64,000 nucleotides of DNA from Clostridiales bacterium (GCA_018335855.1 JAGXRM010000010.1:161778-225777); one strand, 5' to 3'; counted from the first letter of the stretch, positions 28,333 through 41,211 are shown. The notes: generated by a model not told the origin, from the letters alone. A program made the numbers and translations.

Positions 28333-28953
28333 TTATTTTGGTGCAATTACTACTTTACGATAAGGTTCCTCGCCCTGACTGTATGTGCCCACCGAAGCAT
28401 TATCTTGTAGCGTCGTGTGAATAATGCGCCTCTCCTGTGGATTCATAGGTTCCAGAACAACTTCCTTCCGGAAATGGATGGCTTTGTTGGCAAGATTAAT
28501 AGCCAGATTCCGCAGCGTTTGTTCCCGTTTTTCTCTGTAATCTTCCACGTCTAAGATTACACGATGGCCTTCGCCAGGAAATTTCTTATGGTAAGCAACA
28601 TTTAGTAAGTACTGAAGTGCGTTTAAAGTTTGCCCTCTTTTACCGATAAGCATGCCCATTCTTTGTCCGTTGATATTAAAGCGCAGATTCTCGTCGGTTA
28701 CCACGGGTTCCACCTGGCCCGCAATACCCATATGAGTAATAACCGTTTGCAAAAATTCACTAAGATAATGCTCAGGGCTCATTTTCTCTGTCACGCGGAC
28801 ACGTGCTTGTTTTGAGCCAATAATTCCAAACAGACCCGGGCTGGATTCAGTGATAATTTCCACCAGAGCATGTTCTGCTGAAACGCCTAAATCCTCTAAT
28901 GCCTTTTGCGTTGCTTCTTCTACAGTTTTGCCACTTGTTTCCACCGTTCTCAT
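28333..28953 (-). CDS. jag: RNA-binding protein KhpB (Jag, SpoIIIJ-associated)
   Basis: A 206-residue protein with three parts: Jag_N domain about 1-50, KH domain about 75-140 (GMLIGKRGQTLNALQYLLN) and a C-terminal R3H domain about 145-205 (NLAINLANKAI, MNPQERRIIHTTL). It binds RNA and has been linked to cell-wall regulation and division in Gram-positives. The start overlaps the yidC stop as ATGA. Confidence 0.96.
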   Translation of the reverse strand: MRTVETSGKTVEEATQKALEDLGVSAEHALVEIITESSPGLFGIIGSKQARVRVTEKMSPEHYLSEFLQTVITHMGIAGQVEPVVTDENLRFNINGQRMGMLIGKRGQTLNALQYLLNVAYHKKFPGEGHRVILDVEDYREKREQTLRNLAINLANKAIHFRKEVVLEPMNPQERRIIHTTLQDNASVGTYSQGEEPYRKVVIAPK

Positions 28954-29612
28954 TTCTCGCTGACCGCTCCCTTCGCGGGTTTATTGAGAAGAAAGTGGTG
29001 ACCCACGGAAAGAAAGTTGTTTACAACCCAGTATAGAACCAGACCCGCGGGAAAACGCACGCTGAAGAATAAAATCATAAACGGCATAATAATCATCATT
29101 GTTTGTTGTGATTTATCAGTCATCATTAGCTTTTGCTGCAGATATGTGGTTATACCAGAAAGTAATACCATTATGTAGTATCCGGGGTTTGTCTGCCAGA
29201 TGCCATCCGCTACTGCTGCTATCGTCATATTCATGGTAAGAAACATGAAATTTTCAATCCCCTCTAACAAAGCAGGTTCCTGAAGTAGGCGGAACATAGC
29301 AATCAGGACGGGAAACTGCAGTAGAAGGGGTAGACAACCGGCAGCCGGGTTTACTTTATGAGTTTTCCACAGCTCCATGGTTGCCTGATTTAGTTTTTCC
29401 TTATCATCTTTATACTTTACCTGCAATTTTTTTATTTCAGGCTGCATGTCTTGCATCTTTTTTGCAGAGGACAACTGCTTGCTTGTCAGGGGCCAAGTGA
29501 CCAAACGTACAGCAAGGGTAAGCAGAATAATGGCAAGCCCGTAATTTTGACCGGTGTTATTATAGAAAAACAGCAGAATTTCACCTAAAAACTGAGCTAT
29601 GGTATTAATCAA
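28950..29612 (-). CDS. yidC: Membrane protein insertase YidC (SpoIIIJ)
   Basis: A 220-residue Oxa1/YidC-family insertase of the short Gram-positive type, with five membrane helices. Typical segments are YGLAIILLTLAVRLVTWPLT and NPAAGCLPLLLQFPVLIAMFRLL. The start is TTG 29612, eight bases after GGAGG. The first helix shows no lipobox cysteine, unlike SpoIIIJ of Bacillus. It inserts membrane proteins with or without SecYEG. Confidence 0.96.
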   Translation of the reverse strand: MINTIAQFLGEILLFFYNNTGQNYGLAIILLTLAVRLVTWPLTSKQLSSAKKMQDMQPEIKKLQVKYKDDKEKLNQATMELWKTHKVNPAAGCLPLLLQFPVLIAMFRLLQEPALLEGIENFMFLTMNMTIAAVADGIWQTNPGYYIMVLLSGITTYLQQKLMMTDKSQQTMMIIMPFMILFFSVRFPAGLVLYWVVNNFLSVGHHFLLNKPAKGAVSEK

Positions 29613-29694
29613 TGGAACGGCCTCCTATATCAGGTGTATTCAGATAATAAACGCGACCTGAAAAACGGGAAGCGTCTTTCGGGTAAGGAAATGA

Positions 29695-29904
29695 TTATTC
29701 AACAGGATCATATCCACCGGGGTTAAAAGGATGACACCGACTTACCCGACGAATTATCATCAAAAATCCCCTAAAGGCGCCATATCGCTCCGTAGCCTGT
29801 AGTGCATATTGAGAACAGGTTGGTTCAAAACGGCATGAAGATGGCTTTAAAGGAGATATGAATTTTCTGTAGAATTTAATAATCAGCAACAGACAGAATT
29901 TCAT
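29695..29904 (-). CDS. yidD: Membrane protein insertion efficiency factor YidD
   Basis: A 69-residue protein with the YidD signature [20 protein letters not shown] followed by [12 protein letters not shown] and [13 protein letters not shown]. Thought to assist insertion together with YidC. It overlaps rnpA by four bases (ATGA) and precedes yidC. Confidence 0.96.
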   Translation of the reverse strand: MKFCLLLIIKFYRKFISPLKPSSCRFEPTCSQYALQATERYGAFRGFLMIIRRVSRCHPFNPGGYDPVE

Positions 29905-30275
29905 TTTTTCACCTGCGGTATACTGGTTATGCTAAACAAACCGCCCCTCTGCAATAATCGCTTCATTTCGGCGGCGGCCTGTTTAAAATCAAATGTGGCA
30001 GCCGATGGACGGGCGATAAATACCAGATCGTATCCTGTCTTTATGTCACCGGCATAAATTCTATAGGCTTCCCGGAGTAATCTCCGGGCACGGTTGCGTA
30101 CCACAGCGTTGCCTAACTTTTTACTGGTTACAAAGCCGGTTCGGTTCAAAGGGAGGCCGTTAGCCATTTGGTAAAGAACCAATCCCCGTGAAGCCGTGGA
30201 AACCCCTTGTTGAAAAACATTCTGATATTCCCTGTTTTTGGTAATACGTCTTTGTTTTTTCATGAAAACGCCCAT
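29901..30275 (-). CDS. rnpA: Ribonuclease P protein component
   Basis: A 124-residue basic protein carrying the RNase P protein motif [16 protein letters not shown]. It assists the RnpB RNA in tRNA 5' maturation. The first ATG (30275) overlaps the rpmH stop as TAATG, suggesting coupling; ATG 30263 ([10 protein letters not shown]), which matches the usual N-terminus better, is the alternative start. Confidence 0.95.
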   Translation of the reverse strand: MGVFMKKQRRITKNREYQNVFQQGVSTASRGLVLYQMANGLPLNRTGFVTSKKLGNAVVRNRARRLLREAYRIYAGDIKTGYDLVFIARPSAATFDFKQAAAEMKRLLQRGGLFSITSIPQVKK

Positions 30276-30409
30276 TATGCGGACAGTCTTTTTCTACCTT
30301 TAGCCCGCCGTCTCTTAATAATCAGGCGTCCAGCTGCCGTAGACATACGACTGCGAAATCCGTGAATACGTTTTCTTTTTCTTACTTTCGGCTGAAACGT
30401 TCTCTTCAT
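30275..30409 (-). CDS. rpmH: 50S ribosomal protein L34
   Basis: A 44-residue, highly basic protein ([19 protein letters not shown], then [20 protein letters not shown]), short enough to be missed by length filters. It matches L34 throughout. It is the first gene left of oriC, in the conserved rpmH-rnpA-yidD-yidC-jag order. A ribosome-binding site (GGAGGTG) precedes ATG 30409. Confidence 0.97.
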   Translation of the reverse strand: MKRTFQPKVRKRKRIHGFRSRMSTAAGRLIIKRRRAKGRKRLSA

Positions 30410-30795
30410 TATGTGTTACACCTCCTGCCAAGCTGACGATAAAGTTATCCTTGCCCATATCACACAGATTATAACTTTTTCCATCTTTAATGTCAAGGTA
30501 TGGCACTTGCATTTACAGGCATTCACTGTTAATGGCTATTGCAGCAGAGGTTAGTTTTTGTTAATATTAAAATGGTAAATTATCGGAAAATTCGCAGTTG
30601 TAGTTGTTAATATAAATGTGGATAACTTTATCTATTATCTCATAAAGAGGCCATAAGTAGGCTGCTTTATGTTTTATCCACAGTTTTTGTTAACAATTTC
30701 ATGTTATTGTGGATAAGTTGTTTTTAAAGCGATTGTAAAAACGTTCACGATGTGAATAACTTGCTAAGGGTTTTATACATACAGGAGGTACAGTA
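30410..30795. other. Replication origin, upstream DnaA-box cluster (rpmH-dnaA gap)
   Basis: A 386-base AT-rich gap between divergent rpmH and dnaA. DnaA boxes: TTATCCACA at 30674-30682 (plus) and, on the minus strand, at 30617-30625 and 30708-30716, plus the variant TTATTCACA at 30751-30759 (minus). It also holds divergent promoters for rpmH and dnaA. This is the usual first half of a bipartite Firmicute oriC. Confidence 0.9.
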
Positions 30796-32151
30796 ATGGA
30801 ACAGGAACTGTTGGAAATTTGGCAGGCCACTTTGGATGAAATTGAGAAAAAAATGAGTAAGCCCAGCTTTGAAACGTGGCTGAAGACAACGCGACCTGTT
30901 TCCCTCAATAATGATATGTTAGTGGTCAGCGTTCCTAATGATTTTACGAGGGATTGGTTACAAGGACGTTATAGCGAATTAATTACCCAGACTCTAAAGG
31001 ATGTTGTGAAACGGGATTATCAGGTACATTTTGTGACTCCAAGGATTAATCAGGATGATAACAACGGAATGATGAATGAAGAGGTAACTCTGCCCCGGAT
31101 TGGTTCATCCACAATACAGAATTTGATCTGGTTAAATCCTAAATACACGTTTGATACATTTGTGATCGGAAACAGCAATCGCTTTGCTCACGCAGCCTCT
31201 TTAGCTGTCTCTGAAGCCCCGGCCAGGGCATATAACCCTCTTTTTATTTACGGAGGTGTAGGTCTCGGGAAAACTCATTTGATGCACGCCATCGGTCACC
31301 ATGTAATTGAGACAACGCCTTCTAATAAAGTAGTCTATCTTTCTTCCGAAAAGTTTACAAATGAATTTATCAATTCCATCCGTGATAACAGAACCGTTGA
31401 TTTTCGTAATAAGTACCGTAATATTGATGTTTTATTGATTGATGATATTCAGTTCCTGGCCGGCAAAGAACAAACACAGGAAGAGTTTTTCCATACCTTT
31501 AATGCTCTCCATGAAAATAACAAGCAGATTATCATCTCAAGTGACCGTCCGCCAAAAGATATCCCAACATTAGAAGATCGTCTACGCTCCCGGTTCGAAT
31601 GGGGTTTAATCACAGATATCCAGTCTCCCGATCTGGAAACAAGGATTGCTATTTTACGTAAAAAAGCATCGTCGGAAAAAATTCCTATAGGTAATGATGT
31701 GATGCTATATATCGCTGATAAGATTATCACCAACATTCGGGAATTAGAAGGCGCTTTTATCCGTGTCATCGCGTATTCTTCGCTGACAAACCGCAGAATT
31801 GACGTTTCATTGGCAGAGGAAGCGCTAAAAGGAATTCTTGACAACCGGAATAAGCACAAATTAATAACGATTGAACAAATTCAAAAGGAATCTGCTGAAC
31901 ACTTTGCAGTAAAGCCGGAAGAACTAAAGGCAAAAAAAAGAACGAAAAATGTGGCCCTGCCGCGACACGTTGCCATGTATCTTGCCAGGGAACTAACCGA
32001 TGCTTCTCTGCCAAAAATAGGTGAAGAATTCGGTGGCCGGGATCATACTACGGTGATGCATGCTCATAAAAAAATCTCTACTGATATTGTTAATAATTCT
32101 CAATTAAAGGCCATCATCGAACAGATAATCGTAAAAATTAACAACTGTTGA
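30796..32151 (+). CDS. dnaA: Chromosomal replication initiator DnaA
   Basis: A 451-residue AAA+ initiator. Domain I is at about 1-80, a short linker follows, and domain III has Walker [10 protein letters not shown] (about 153-161), Walker [11 protein letters not shown] and sensor segments. Domain IV carries the DNA-binding signature [14 protein letters not shown]. It binds DnaA boxes on both sides of its own gene and opens oriC. An AGGAGGTAC site precedes ATG 30796. Confidence 0.99.
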   Translation: MEQELLEIWQATLDEIEKKMSKPSFETWLKTTRPVSLNNDMLVVSVPNDFTRDWLQGRYSELITQTLKDVVKRDYQVHFVTPRINQDDNNGMMNEEVTLPRIGSSTIQNLIWLNPKYTFDTFVIGNSNRFAHAASLAVSEAPARAYNPLFIYGGVGLGKTHLMHAIGHHVIETTPSNKVVYLSSEKFTNEFINSIRDNRTVDFRNKYRNIDVLLIDDIQFLAGKEQTQEEFFHTFNALHENNKQIIISSDRPPKDIPTLEDRLRSRFEWGLITDIQSPDLETRIAILRKKASSEKIPIGNDVMLYIADKIITNIRELEGAFIRVIAYSSLTNRRIDVSLAEEALKGILDNRNKHKLITIEQIQKESAEHFAVKPEELKAKKRTKNVALPRHVAMYLARELTDASLPKIGEEFGGRDHTTVMHAHKKISTDIVNNSQLKAIIEQIIVKINNC

Positions 32152-32401
32152 TAACTTGGGGATAACTTGCTTATATAATGTTGCTATCCTCTTATAAAAA
32201 AAATGGATTTGTGATTATGTGTTTTTTGTGGACAAACAAACCTGCTTATCCACCGCTGTGTCCCCACCAGGAAAGAAGTCCGTATATGACCTAAGTCTGT
32301 TTTTACACACTATGCACACCCCCTAATACGGTTAATACTAATTTAATATTATATTCACAGAAGTAAAAAGAAAGAACTAAAAAGAGGGAGGGTAAAAAAA
32401 A
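32146..32401. other. Replication origin, downstream DnaA-box cluster (dnaA-dnaN gap)
   Basis: The 250-base gap after dnaA holds box-like sequences: TTATCAACA (minus, 32146-32154), TTATCCCCA (minus, 32157-32165), TTGTCCACA (minus, 32227-32235) and TTATCCACC (plus, 32246-32254). An AT-rich tract follows (about 32325-32400), a likely unwinding element, though its boundaries cannot be fixed by eye. The dnaN promoter must also lie here. Confidence 0.8.
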
Positions 32402-33505
32402 ATGCGTTTATCCATACCCCAGTCATTATTAGCAGAACATTTGCAAGCAGTGGCGAAAGCAGTCCCAGGGAAGAGTGCCGTTTCTGTACTGGAAGGGATT
32501 TTGCTTGAGAGTAACGGTGAATCACTGACAATCACAGCCACTAATTTGGAACTGGGCATCCGTACGTCGTTTTCTGCAGCCCATGAGGAACCGGGAAAGG
32601 TTGTTTTGCCCTCTAAATTTATAGAAATTATCAGACGACTACCAGGGGAAAGTGTACAAATATGTGTTCATGAAGAAAACTTTCTGACCGAAATAAAAAG
32701 CGGCCAATCAGAATTTCAGCTTTACGGGTTAAGCGCAGAAGAATTTCCTGTATTTCCTGAAGCGACACCGGATCAAATACAGTTTCGTTTTCAAGTAGAT
32801 GCCGGCAGTCTAAAAAGAGCATTAAAACAAACATTATTTGCAGTGTCTCACGATGAAGGAAAGCCTGCCTTTACTGGCGTATTATTTACATTCAGGGAGA
32901 ATACGCTGTTTTTGGCATCTTCTGATACATTTCGACTTGCGACTACGTCCTGTTCTATCCGGTTTACCGGAGAAGAAGGCTCCATACTAGTTCCTGCAAA
33001 AAATCTTCAGGAAGTAGTACGAATTTTCGGCGAAGATGAAAAGATGATTGAAGGGGTGGTTGTACAAAACCAACTGCTTCTGACATGTGGTGAAAAGAAA
33101 GTGGCATCCAGGCTTCTTGATGAAAACTTTCCCAACGTGGAAAGGGTAATTCCAAAAGAGTTTACAGGGCAAGCTTCGGTGGATGTAGTACCTTTTTTAC
33201 AAGCTGTAGAGCGGGCTTCTCTACTTTCAGAGGGTTTGAACCATATTGTAAGAATTTCAATAGGAGACGGCACTATGGTAATACGGGCTGCCTCTAAATA
33301 CGGAAAGATTCAGGAAACAGTGGCTATGCAATTTGAAGGAGATGGATTAGAGATATCCCTAAATACTCGCTTTGTTATTGATATGCTTAAAGTATGTGAG
33401 GGAGATCAATGCATCCTAAAACTCACCGGACCCAATAAACCCTGTATTCTCAAAGACTCTATTCATGAAGAATATTTGTATTTAGTACTTCCTATCAAAG
33501 CGTAG
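32402..33505 (+). CDS. dnaN: DNA polymerase III beta subunit (sliding clamp)
   Basis: A 367-residue clamp protein with the three repeated clamp domains of about 120 residues each. The start (MRLSIPQSLLAEHLQAVAKAV) and the C-terminal motif ending YLVLPIKA fit the family. Dimeric rings tether polymerase to DNA. ATG 32402 follows a GGGAGGG site. The yaaA-type S4 gene often found between dnaN and recF is absent. Confidence 0.98.
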   Translation: MRLSIPQSLLAEHLQAVAKAVPGKSAVSVLEGILLESNGESLTITATNLELGIRTSFSAAHEEPGKVVLPSKFIEIIRRLPGESVQICVHEENFLTEIKSGQSEFQLYGLSAEEFPVFPEATPDQIQFRFQVDAGSLKRALKQTLFAVSHDEGKPAFTGVLFTFRENTLFLASSDTFRLATTSCSIRFTGEEGSILVPAKNLQEVVRIFGEDEKMIEGVVVQNQLLLTCGEKKVASRLLDENFPNVERVIPKEFTGQASVDVVPFLQAVERASLLSEGLNHIVRISIGDGTMVIRAASKYGKIQETVAMQFEGDGLEISLNTRFVIDMLKVCEGDQCILKLTGPNKPCILKDSIHEEYLYLVLPIKA

Positions 33506-33527
33506 ACTGCGAAAAAGGAGAATCATA

Positions 33528-34634
33528 TTGCGTATAGAGACTCTTTTTCTACATAACTTCCGCAATTATTCCCGTCTCCAGCTTAGCTTTGACAACCATC
33601 TTAACTTGTTTATAGGAGCAAATGCCCAGGGAAAAACAAATTTACTGGAAGCAATCAATTTTCTGGCAACGGGGAAGTCTCACCGTACACGCAATGAAGA
33701 AGAAGTGGTGCTCTGGGGAGCAGATGGCTGCTCAGTTGCGGCAAAAGTGGGTTATCTTTATGGAGAAGGCGCTTTAAAAATTGCCTATCTTGCCGCGGAG
33801 AAAAAGAAAACATACAGTGTAAACGGGTTGACACAAAAAAAATCGGCATTGTCCGGAAAACTAACAACCGTTATATTTACTCCGGAAGATTTGGCTATTG
33901 TTAAGGGATCTCCGTCAAACCGCCGAAAATTCTTAGATGATGAAATTAGTAAGGTTTCTCCTGTTTACGAAGATGATATGAACAGGTATCAACACGTGCT
34001 AAGGCAGAGAAATTTTTTATTAAAGACACATCGTAAAAAAATATTAGATTCAGAGGAACTGGGCAGTTGGAATGAGCAACTGGCGCCACTGGCAGCAAAA
34101 ATAGTAAGCAGAAGAATTTCTGTTATTCACCGGCTCGGGTTATTATCCAGACTGGCGCAACGACGTTTGACAGGAAGGACAGAAAGCCTGGATATCAATT
34201 ATCTCTCATCATTTGGCGCTGAAATTTCCACAGATTTGCCAGAGTTAAAGGAATTATTTTTAAAAAAATTAGCAGAGAAAAAAGAACAGGAGGCCCGCTT
34301 GGGGCAAACGTTAATAGGACCCCACCGGGATGACTTCCAAATTTTTTTAAATGGCCGGGAGGCGCGGCTTTTTGCATCTCAGGGGCAACAACGCAGTCTG
34401 GTCCTTTCCCTGAAAATGGCAGAGTTAGAGTATATTAAAGGGGAGACGGGGGAGTTTCCCGTTCTCCTTTTTGATGATGTTTTCTCCGAACTGGATGAGC
34501 AGAGGAGATTTGCATTGTTGGAAGCAATCGACGGACGTGTGCAAACTTTTATCACAGGTACAGAAGCAGATAAAATGACAAGAACGAAAGTCCCGGGAAA
34601 AATGTTTTTGGTTGCTCATGGAGAGGTGAAGTGA
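33528..34634 (+). CDS. recF: DNA repair and recombination protein RecF
   Basis: A 368-residue SMC-like ATPase with Walker A GANAQGKTNLLEA (about 30-42), signature FASQGQQRSL and Walker B LLFDDVFSELD. It loads RecA at single-strand gaps. The start is TTG 33528, seven bases after AAGGAG. It follows dnaN by 22 bases and abuts the DUF721 gene, so it is part of the dnaN-gyrA unit. Confidence 0.97.
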   Translation: MRIETLFLHNFRNYSRLQLSFDNHLNLFIGANAQGKTNLLEAINFLATGKSHRTRNEEEVVLWGADGCSVAAKVGYLYGEGALKIAYLAAEKKKTYSVNGLTQKKSALSGKLTTVIFTPEDLAIVKGSPSNRRKFLDDEISKVSPVYEDDMNRYQHVLRQRNFLLKTHRKKILDSEELGSWNEQLAPLAAKIVSRRISVIHRLGLLSRLAQRRLTGRTESLDINYLSSFGAEISTDLPELKELFLKKLAEKKEQEARLGQTLIGPHRDDFQIFLNGREARLFASQGQQRSLVLSLKMAELEYIKGETGEFPVLLFDDVFSELDEQRRFALLEAIDGRVQTFITGTEADKMTRTKVPGKMFLVAHGEVK

Positions 34635-35195
34635 TTGGATACAGTTGCTAAAATCCTGGAAAAAACGCTGCGCAAGCTGCCATCGGCAAAAAAAATTAAA
34701 GGACAAATGATTATTGATGCCTGGCCTGAGGCTGTGGGAGAAAAAATTTCCCAGAAGAGCAGGGCTTTGTCTGTTGAGAATGGAATACTCTTTGTTTGGG
34801 TGAATGATTCGGTGTGGGCTCAGCATCTTTCACTGCAGAAAAGAAAGATTATCAGTCAACTGCACCGTCTGACGGCTACCCGATTACTAAAAGATGTTCG
34901 GTTTCAGGTAGGCGGCTGCCCCCCAGATCCGGAGGTGGCAGAAGTTCAGCCTCCTGATGAAAACTGGCGGGAAGCAATCCTTGAAGAAAGTGAGCTTTCT
35001 ACCATAGATGAAGCACTCCGGGAAGCACGCCTTTCTCCTGATCTGGAGGATAAAATGCGACAGCTTTACATTGCGCAAAAACAGAAAAACAGATGGCTTC
35101 TGGAGCAGGGGAAACGTCCCTGTATCCAATGTGGTATGCCGGTGGACTCTGTGAGGGAAGAAGAATATTGTTCTTGCTGCAGTGCAGAAAGTTAG
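34635..35195 (+). CDS. DUF721 (DciA-like) protein with C-terminal zinc-ribbon-like tail
   Basis: A 186-residue protein starting at TTG 34635 directly after the recF stop, with GAGGTG upstream. The N-terminal 90 residues match DUF721 (AWPEAVGEKISQKSRAL, VWVNDSVWAQHLSLQKRKII), the fold of DciA, which loads replicative helicase in many bacteria lacking DnaC/DnaI. The tail has cysteine pairs (CIQCGMPV and CSCCSAE), possibly metal-binding. The recF-gyrB position is typical for this family. Confidence 0.85.
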   Translation: MDTVAKILEKTLRKLPSAKKIKGQMIIDAWPEAVGEKISQKSRALSVENGILFVWVNDSVWAQHLSLQKRKIISQLHRLTATRLLKDVRFQVGGCPPDPEVAEVQPPDENWREAILEESELSTIDEALREARLSPDLEDKMRQLYIAQKQKNRWLLEQGKRPCIQCGMPVDSVREEEYCSCCSAES

Positions 35196-35257
35196 TAAAA
35201 AGGGGCAAACTATAGCGATAATGTGAAATTTCTTAAATGAATTAAGGAGGAACTGTG

Positions 35258-37461
<2,204 letters not shown>

Positions 37462-37491
37462 CGGATTTGTAAGGGAGGGAAATGAGCGCTA

Positions 37492-39939
37492 ATGGAATTT
37501 ACCCACGGCAAAATCTTGCCGATGCCGATTCACGAAGAAGTTAAAAATTCATTTATGGATTATGCGATGAGTGTAATTGTCAGCCGTGCGCTGCCTGATG
37601 TGCGGGACGGTCTGAAACCGGTACACAGGCGGATTTTATACGCTATGTACGAGTTAGGAATGTGGCCGGAAAAGGCGCATAAGAAGTCGGCGCGTATCGT
37701 CGGTGAAGTACTTGGTAAGTACCATCCCCACGGTGATACGGCAGTTTATGATGCCATGGTCCGATTGGCACAGGATTTTTCCAGCCGCTACCCGTTAGTG
37801 GACGGCCACGGTAACTTCGGGTCCGTGGACGGCGATCCTGCTGCAGCGATGCGTTATACCGAAGTGCGAATGGCAAAAATTACCCGTGAGATGCTCTCTG
37901 ATATAGACAAGGAAACGATAGATTATCGTCCAAACTTCGACGATACACTGGAAGAGCCGGTGGTTATGCCTTCCCGCTTCCCCAACCTGTTGTTAAACGG
38001 GTCATCAGGGATTGCTGTGGGCATGGCCACAAATATACCTCCCCATAATCTACGGGAAGTGGTAGATGCCATCATTCATATGATTGAAAGCCCGGACTGT
38101 GAAGACCAGGAAATTTTCGACTATATTACGGGTCCCGATTTTCCCACAGGCGGGATGATCCTCGGGAAGGAAGGTATCCGGAGTGCCTATCGAAGCGGAC
38201 GGGGAATTATAAAAATAAGGGCACTGACACAAATTGAACGGATGGAAAACGGTAAGTCAAGAATTTGTGTAACGGAACTGCCCTTTCAGGTAAATAAAGC
38301 GCGGACCATTGAAAAAATAGCTGAATTGGTTCGGGAGAAAAAGCTAGAAGGAATTACAGATTTACGTGATGAGTCGGACCGTACCGGCATGCGGGTTGTG
38401 ATTGAATTAAAAAGGGAAACCAATCCCGAGGTCTTGCTCAACCAATTGTTTAAGTTTACGCAGTTGCAGCAGACATTTGGCATTATCATGCTAGCTCTCG
38501 TAGATAACAAGCCAAAAGTATTAAAATTGCGTGAAATGCTCAACCACTACCTTGCACACCAAAAAGATATTATCACGCGCAGAACACAGTATGATTTACG
38601 CAAAGCGGAAGAGCGTGCCCATATACTAGAAGGATTGCGGATTGCGTTAAAGAATCTGGACGCGGTTATTAAGCTGATCCGCGCCTCCCGCACTGCAGAT
38701 ATAGCCAAACAGGGTTTAATGGAATCATTTGGCCTGTCAGAAGTTCAGAGCCAGGCTATTTTGGACATGCGCCTGCAGCGTCTTACAGGGCTGGAACAGG
38801 AGAAACTGGAATCGGAATATCTGGAACTGATTAAAAAGATTTCCTATTTGCGGGAGATTTTAGCCAATGAGCGGTTAGTCTATCAGATTATTAAAGATGA
38901 ACTCCATGTTATACGGGATAAGTTTGGTGATGAACGGCGAACGAGTATTGTTGCCCATGAAGATGATTTTTCCGTGGAGGACTTGATTGCGGTTGAAGAT
39001 ATGGTCGTTACGCTGACACATAACGGCTATATTAAACGATTGCCTGTAACAACATACCGGGTGCAGCGCCGTGGAGGACGCGGTGTGACTGCCATGGGAA
39101 CAAAAGGTGATGACTTTGTGGAGCATGTCTTCATCGCCTCCACCCATGATCATCTCTGCTGCTTTACCAACCGGGGAAGGCTGTACCGCGTTAAAGTGTT
39201 CGAGATTCCTGAAGCAAGCCGTCAGGCCCGGGGTGTGGCCATTGTGAACCTTCTGGCTGTGGAGCCGGGGGAACATGTGACCACAGTAATTCCAGTTAAG
39301 GCTTTCGAGCAGGGGAAGTTTATGTTTATGGCCACCCGGGAAGGTTATGTGAAAAAAACTCCGCTGGAAGAGTTTAATAACCCGCGGAAAGGCGGCCTCA
39401 TTGCCTTGACATTGGGAGAAACGGACGAGCTTATCGATGTCCGCCTTACCGACGGTAAGCACAATGTGGCGTTAGTTACCCATTACGGTTTATCGATCCG
39501 CTTCAAAGAAGGGGATGTTCGTTCCATGGGCCGTACTGCCCGGGGTGTTCGCGGTATTCATCTGGGTAAAAAAGACAGGGTTATGACTCTGGAAACAGTA
39601 TCTCCGGAGTATGAGCAGGAAACGGAATTATTGGTTGTAACTGAGCACGGGTTTGGGAAGCGAACACCGTTTAGCGATTACCGGACGCAGACCCGGGGCG
39701 GTAAAGGGATCTACACAATACGTGTACTGGATAAAAACGGCCCGGTTGTGGGTGTAAAAGTAGTCCGCCCCGGTGATGAAATAATGATTATCACAGCCAA
39801 GGGCGTTGTTATCCGGCAGGGAGTATCACAAGTTTCTGTCCAGGGGCGTCATACCCAGGGAGTTACCCTAATCCGCCTAGATGAAGGGGATAGAGTAGTC
39901 AGCGTGGCCCGGGTGGTGACGGAGGAAAACGAAGCATAA
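37492..39939 (+). CDS. gyrA: DNA gyrase subunit A
   Basis: An 815-residue subunit with the catalytic tyrosine in [10 protein letters not shown] (Y123 counting from this start), quinolone-region residues [14 protein letters not shown], and a C-terminal beta-propeller DNA-wrapping domain with the GyrA box QRRGGRGV. It is thus a gyrase, not topoisomerase IV. ATG 37492 is about 12 bases after the GGAGGG site, slightly far. Only 12 bases separate it from the following FAD-protein gene. Confidence 0.98.
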   Translation: MEFTHGKILPMPIHEEVKNSFMDYAMSVIVSRALPDVRDGLKPVHRRILYAMYELGMWPEKAHKKSARIVGEVLGKYHPHGDTAVYDAMVRLAQDFSSRYPLVDGHGNFGSVDGDPAAAMRYTEVRMAKITREMLSDIDKETIDYRPNFDDTLEEPVVMPSRFPNLLLNGSSGIAVGMATNIPPHNLREVVDAIIHMIESPDCEDQEIFDYITGPDFPTGGMILGKEGIRSAYRSGRGIIKIRALTQIERMENGKSRICVTELPFQVNKARTIEKIAELVREKKLEGITDLRDESDRTGMRVVIELKRETNPEVLLNQLFKFTQLQQTFGIIMLALVDNKPKVLKLREMLNHYLAHQKDIITRRTQYDLRKAEERAHILEGLRIALKNLDAVIKLIRASRTADIAKQGLMESFGLSEVQSQAILDMRLQRLTGLEQEKLESEYLELIKKISYLREILANERLVYQIIKDELHVIRDKFGDERRTSIVAHEDDFSVEDLIAVEDMVVTLTHNGYIKRLPVTTYRVQRRGGRGVTAMGTKGDDFVEHVFIASTHDHLCCFTNRGRLYRVKVFEIPEASRQARGVAIVNLLAVEPGEHVTTVIPVKAFEQGKFMFMATREGYVKKTPLEEFNNPRKGGLIALTLGETDELIDVRLTDGKHNVALVTHYGLSIRFKEGDVRSMGRTARGVRGIHLGKKDRVMTLETVSPEYEQETELLVVTEHGFGKRTPFSDYRTQTRGGKGIYTIRVLDKNGPVVGVKVVRPGDEIMIITAKGVVIRQGVSQVSVQGRHTQGVTLIRLDEGDRVVSVARVVTEENEA

Positions 39940-39951
39940 GGCGGCGAAAGT

Positions 39952-41211
39952 ATGGCCAAACGCAAGAAAACAGCAGCAGGCCGATTGTTTACTGTTATTT
40001 TACTCCTTTTGACAGTCATCACAATCGGTCGATATTCTTTGCGGCAGGAGCCCCGGGTGTACCCGGAAATTCCACAGAGCTTTGATGTGGTCGTAATCGG
40101 TAACGGGCTGGCCGGCGCTACCGCAGCTTTAACTGCGGCACAAAACGGAGCCGACGTTTTTTATCTGGATCTTAGTGAGCCGGGCGCCGGAGAATTTCCG
40201 GCATTTAGCCCGGCTTTTTGGGCGTCCGCAACTTTGACCCAATCAGCGCAGAACATTGAGTATTTGCCGGAAGAGATGGCGCAGGAGTTATTTACAGCGG
40301 GGAACGAGGAGGGAAACTTCAAGCAAATCCTTCGTCTCAGTGAGGAGTCGGCGGAAGCATTATCCTGGCTGGAACAGCTCACCGGCGTGATGTTTTCACG
40401 CGTGCCTGATCCGGAAAACTCACCCGGCCTGCATTACCCTGCCGTCGGGAAGGCCGAAACATTTGTCGCTTTGGCATTGCAAAAGGGATTGGCAGATCTT
40501 CTAGCCGGTTCTTCCCGGACATTGTTGCCACAAAAAATTCTCGTAAAAAATGGCCGGGTTATGGGTATGATTGTAAAAGACAGAGAAGGAAGAGAAATGG
40601 AAGTTCGCTGCCGGGCAGTCATTTTGGCAGGGGGTAGCGGTGCTGCTAATGGGCTTACCCTGGCGTTGGCTGTGGGCGCAGAAGCGGTTCAGGGGGATGA
40701 TTCTCCGGCATTGCCTGTCTATCTGCCGGCGGGAAGAAGGGCCGTGACGGAGGATTTTCCAGACGCCGTGCTGATTAGTGCAAATGGAGAGGTGCTTCCG
40801 ACGGGGACAACGTTAGCCGAGACGATTCAGACCGGCGGTGGCAAGGTGTATGTGCTGGCAGGAGCGGAACAGTTTTCAGGCAATGAAAATTTTGTGGCTG
40901 TTGACGATTTAACCAGCCTTGCGGCAGGTCTGGGGGTTGATGAAGAGAAGCTACAACCGCTCATTACAGGAATTGCGCCTCCTTATCACGTGGCTGTCCT
41001 TGGATTGAGGTCCATATCAACTGGGGGATTGCTGGTCGATGAGTATTACCGGGTGCTGGGGGCTGACGGAGAAATCACCGGCCTTTTGGCTGCCGGGGAT
41101 GCGGCTGCCGGCCTGCACGGCAGAGGCGCTATCTTTGATTTGGTTTTCAGCGAAATGATAATAAGTGCCCGTTTATCTGGGAAAGAAGCGGCAGAACAGG
41201 CGAGTCGTTAG
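39952..41211 (+). CDS. Membrane-anchored FAD-dependent oxidoreductase (flavocytochrome c/fumarate reductase-like fold)
   Basis: A 419-residue protein. An N-terminal basic stretch and membrane helix (about 10-27) anchor it, then a Rossmann FAD motif VVVIGNGLAGATAALTAAQNG (about 47-67) and the family motif VILAGGSGAANG are seen. The C-terminal FAD contact is GLLAAGDAAAGLHGRGAI. It resembles the FAD_binding_2 family but is shorter than fumarate reductases; substrate unknown. It follows gyrA by 12 bases in the same direction, suggesting co-transcription. Orientation of the soluble domain depends on whether the helix acts as a signal. Confidence 0.7.
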   Translation: MAKRKKTAAGRLFTVILLLLTVITIGRYSLRQEPRVYPEIPQSFDVVVIGNGLAGATAALTAAQNGADVFYLDLSEPGAGEFPAFSPAFWASATLTQSAQNIEYLPEEMAQELFTAGNEEGNFKQILRLSEESAEALSWLEQLTGVMFSRVPDPENSPGLHYPAVGKAETFVALALQKGLADLLAGSSRTLLPQKILVKNGRVMGMIVKDREGREMEVRCRAVILAGGSGAANGLTLALAVGAEAVQGDDSPALPVYLPAGRRAVTEDFPDAVLISANGEVLPTGTTLAETIQTGGGKVYVLAGAEQFSGNENFVAVDDLTSLAAGLGVDEEKLQPLITGIAPPYHVAVLGLRSISTGGLLVDEYYRVLGADGEITGLLAAGDAAAGLHGRGAIFDLVFSEMIISARLSGKEAAEQASR

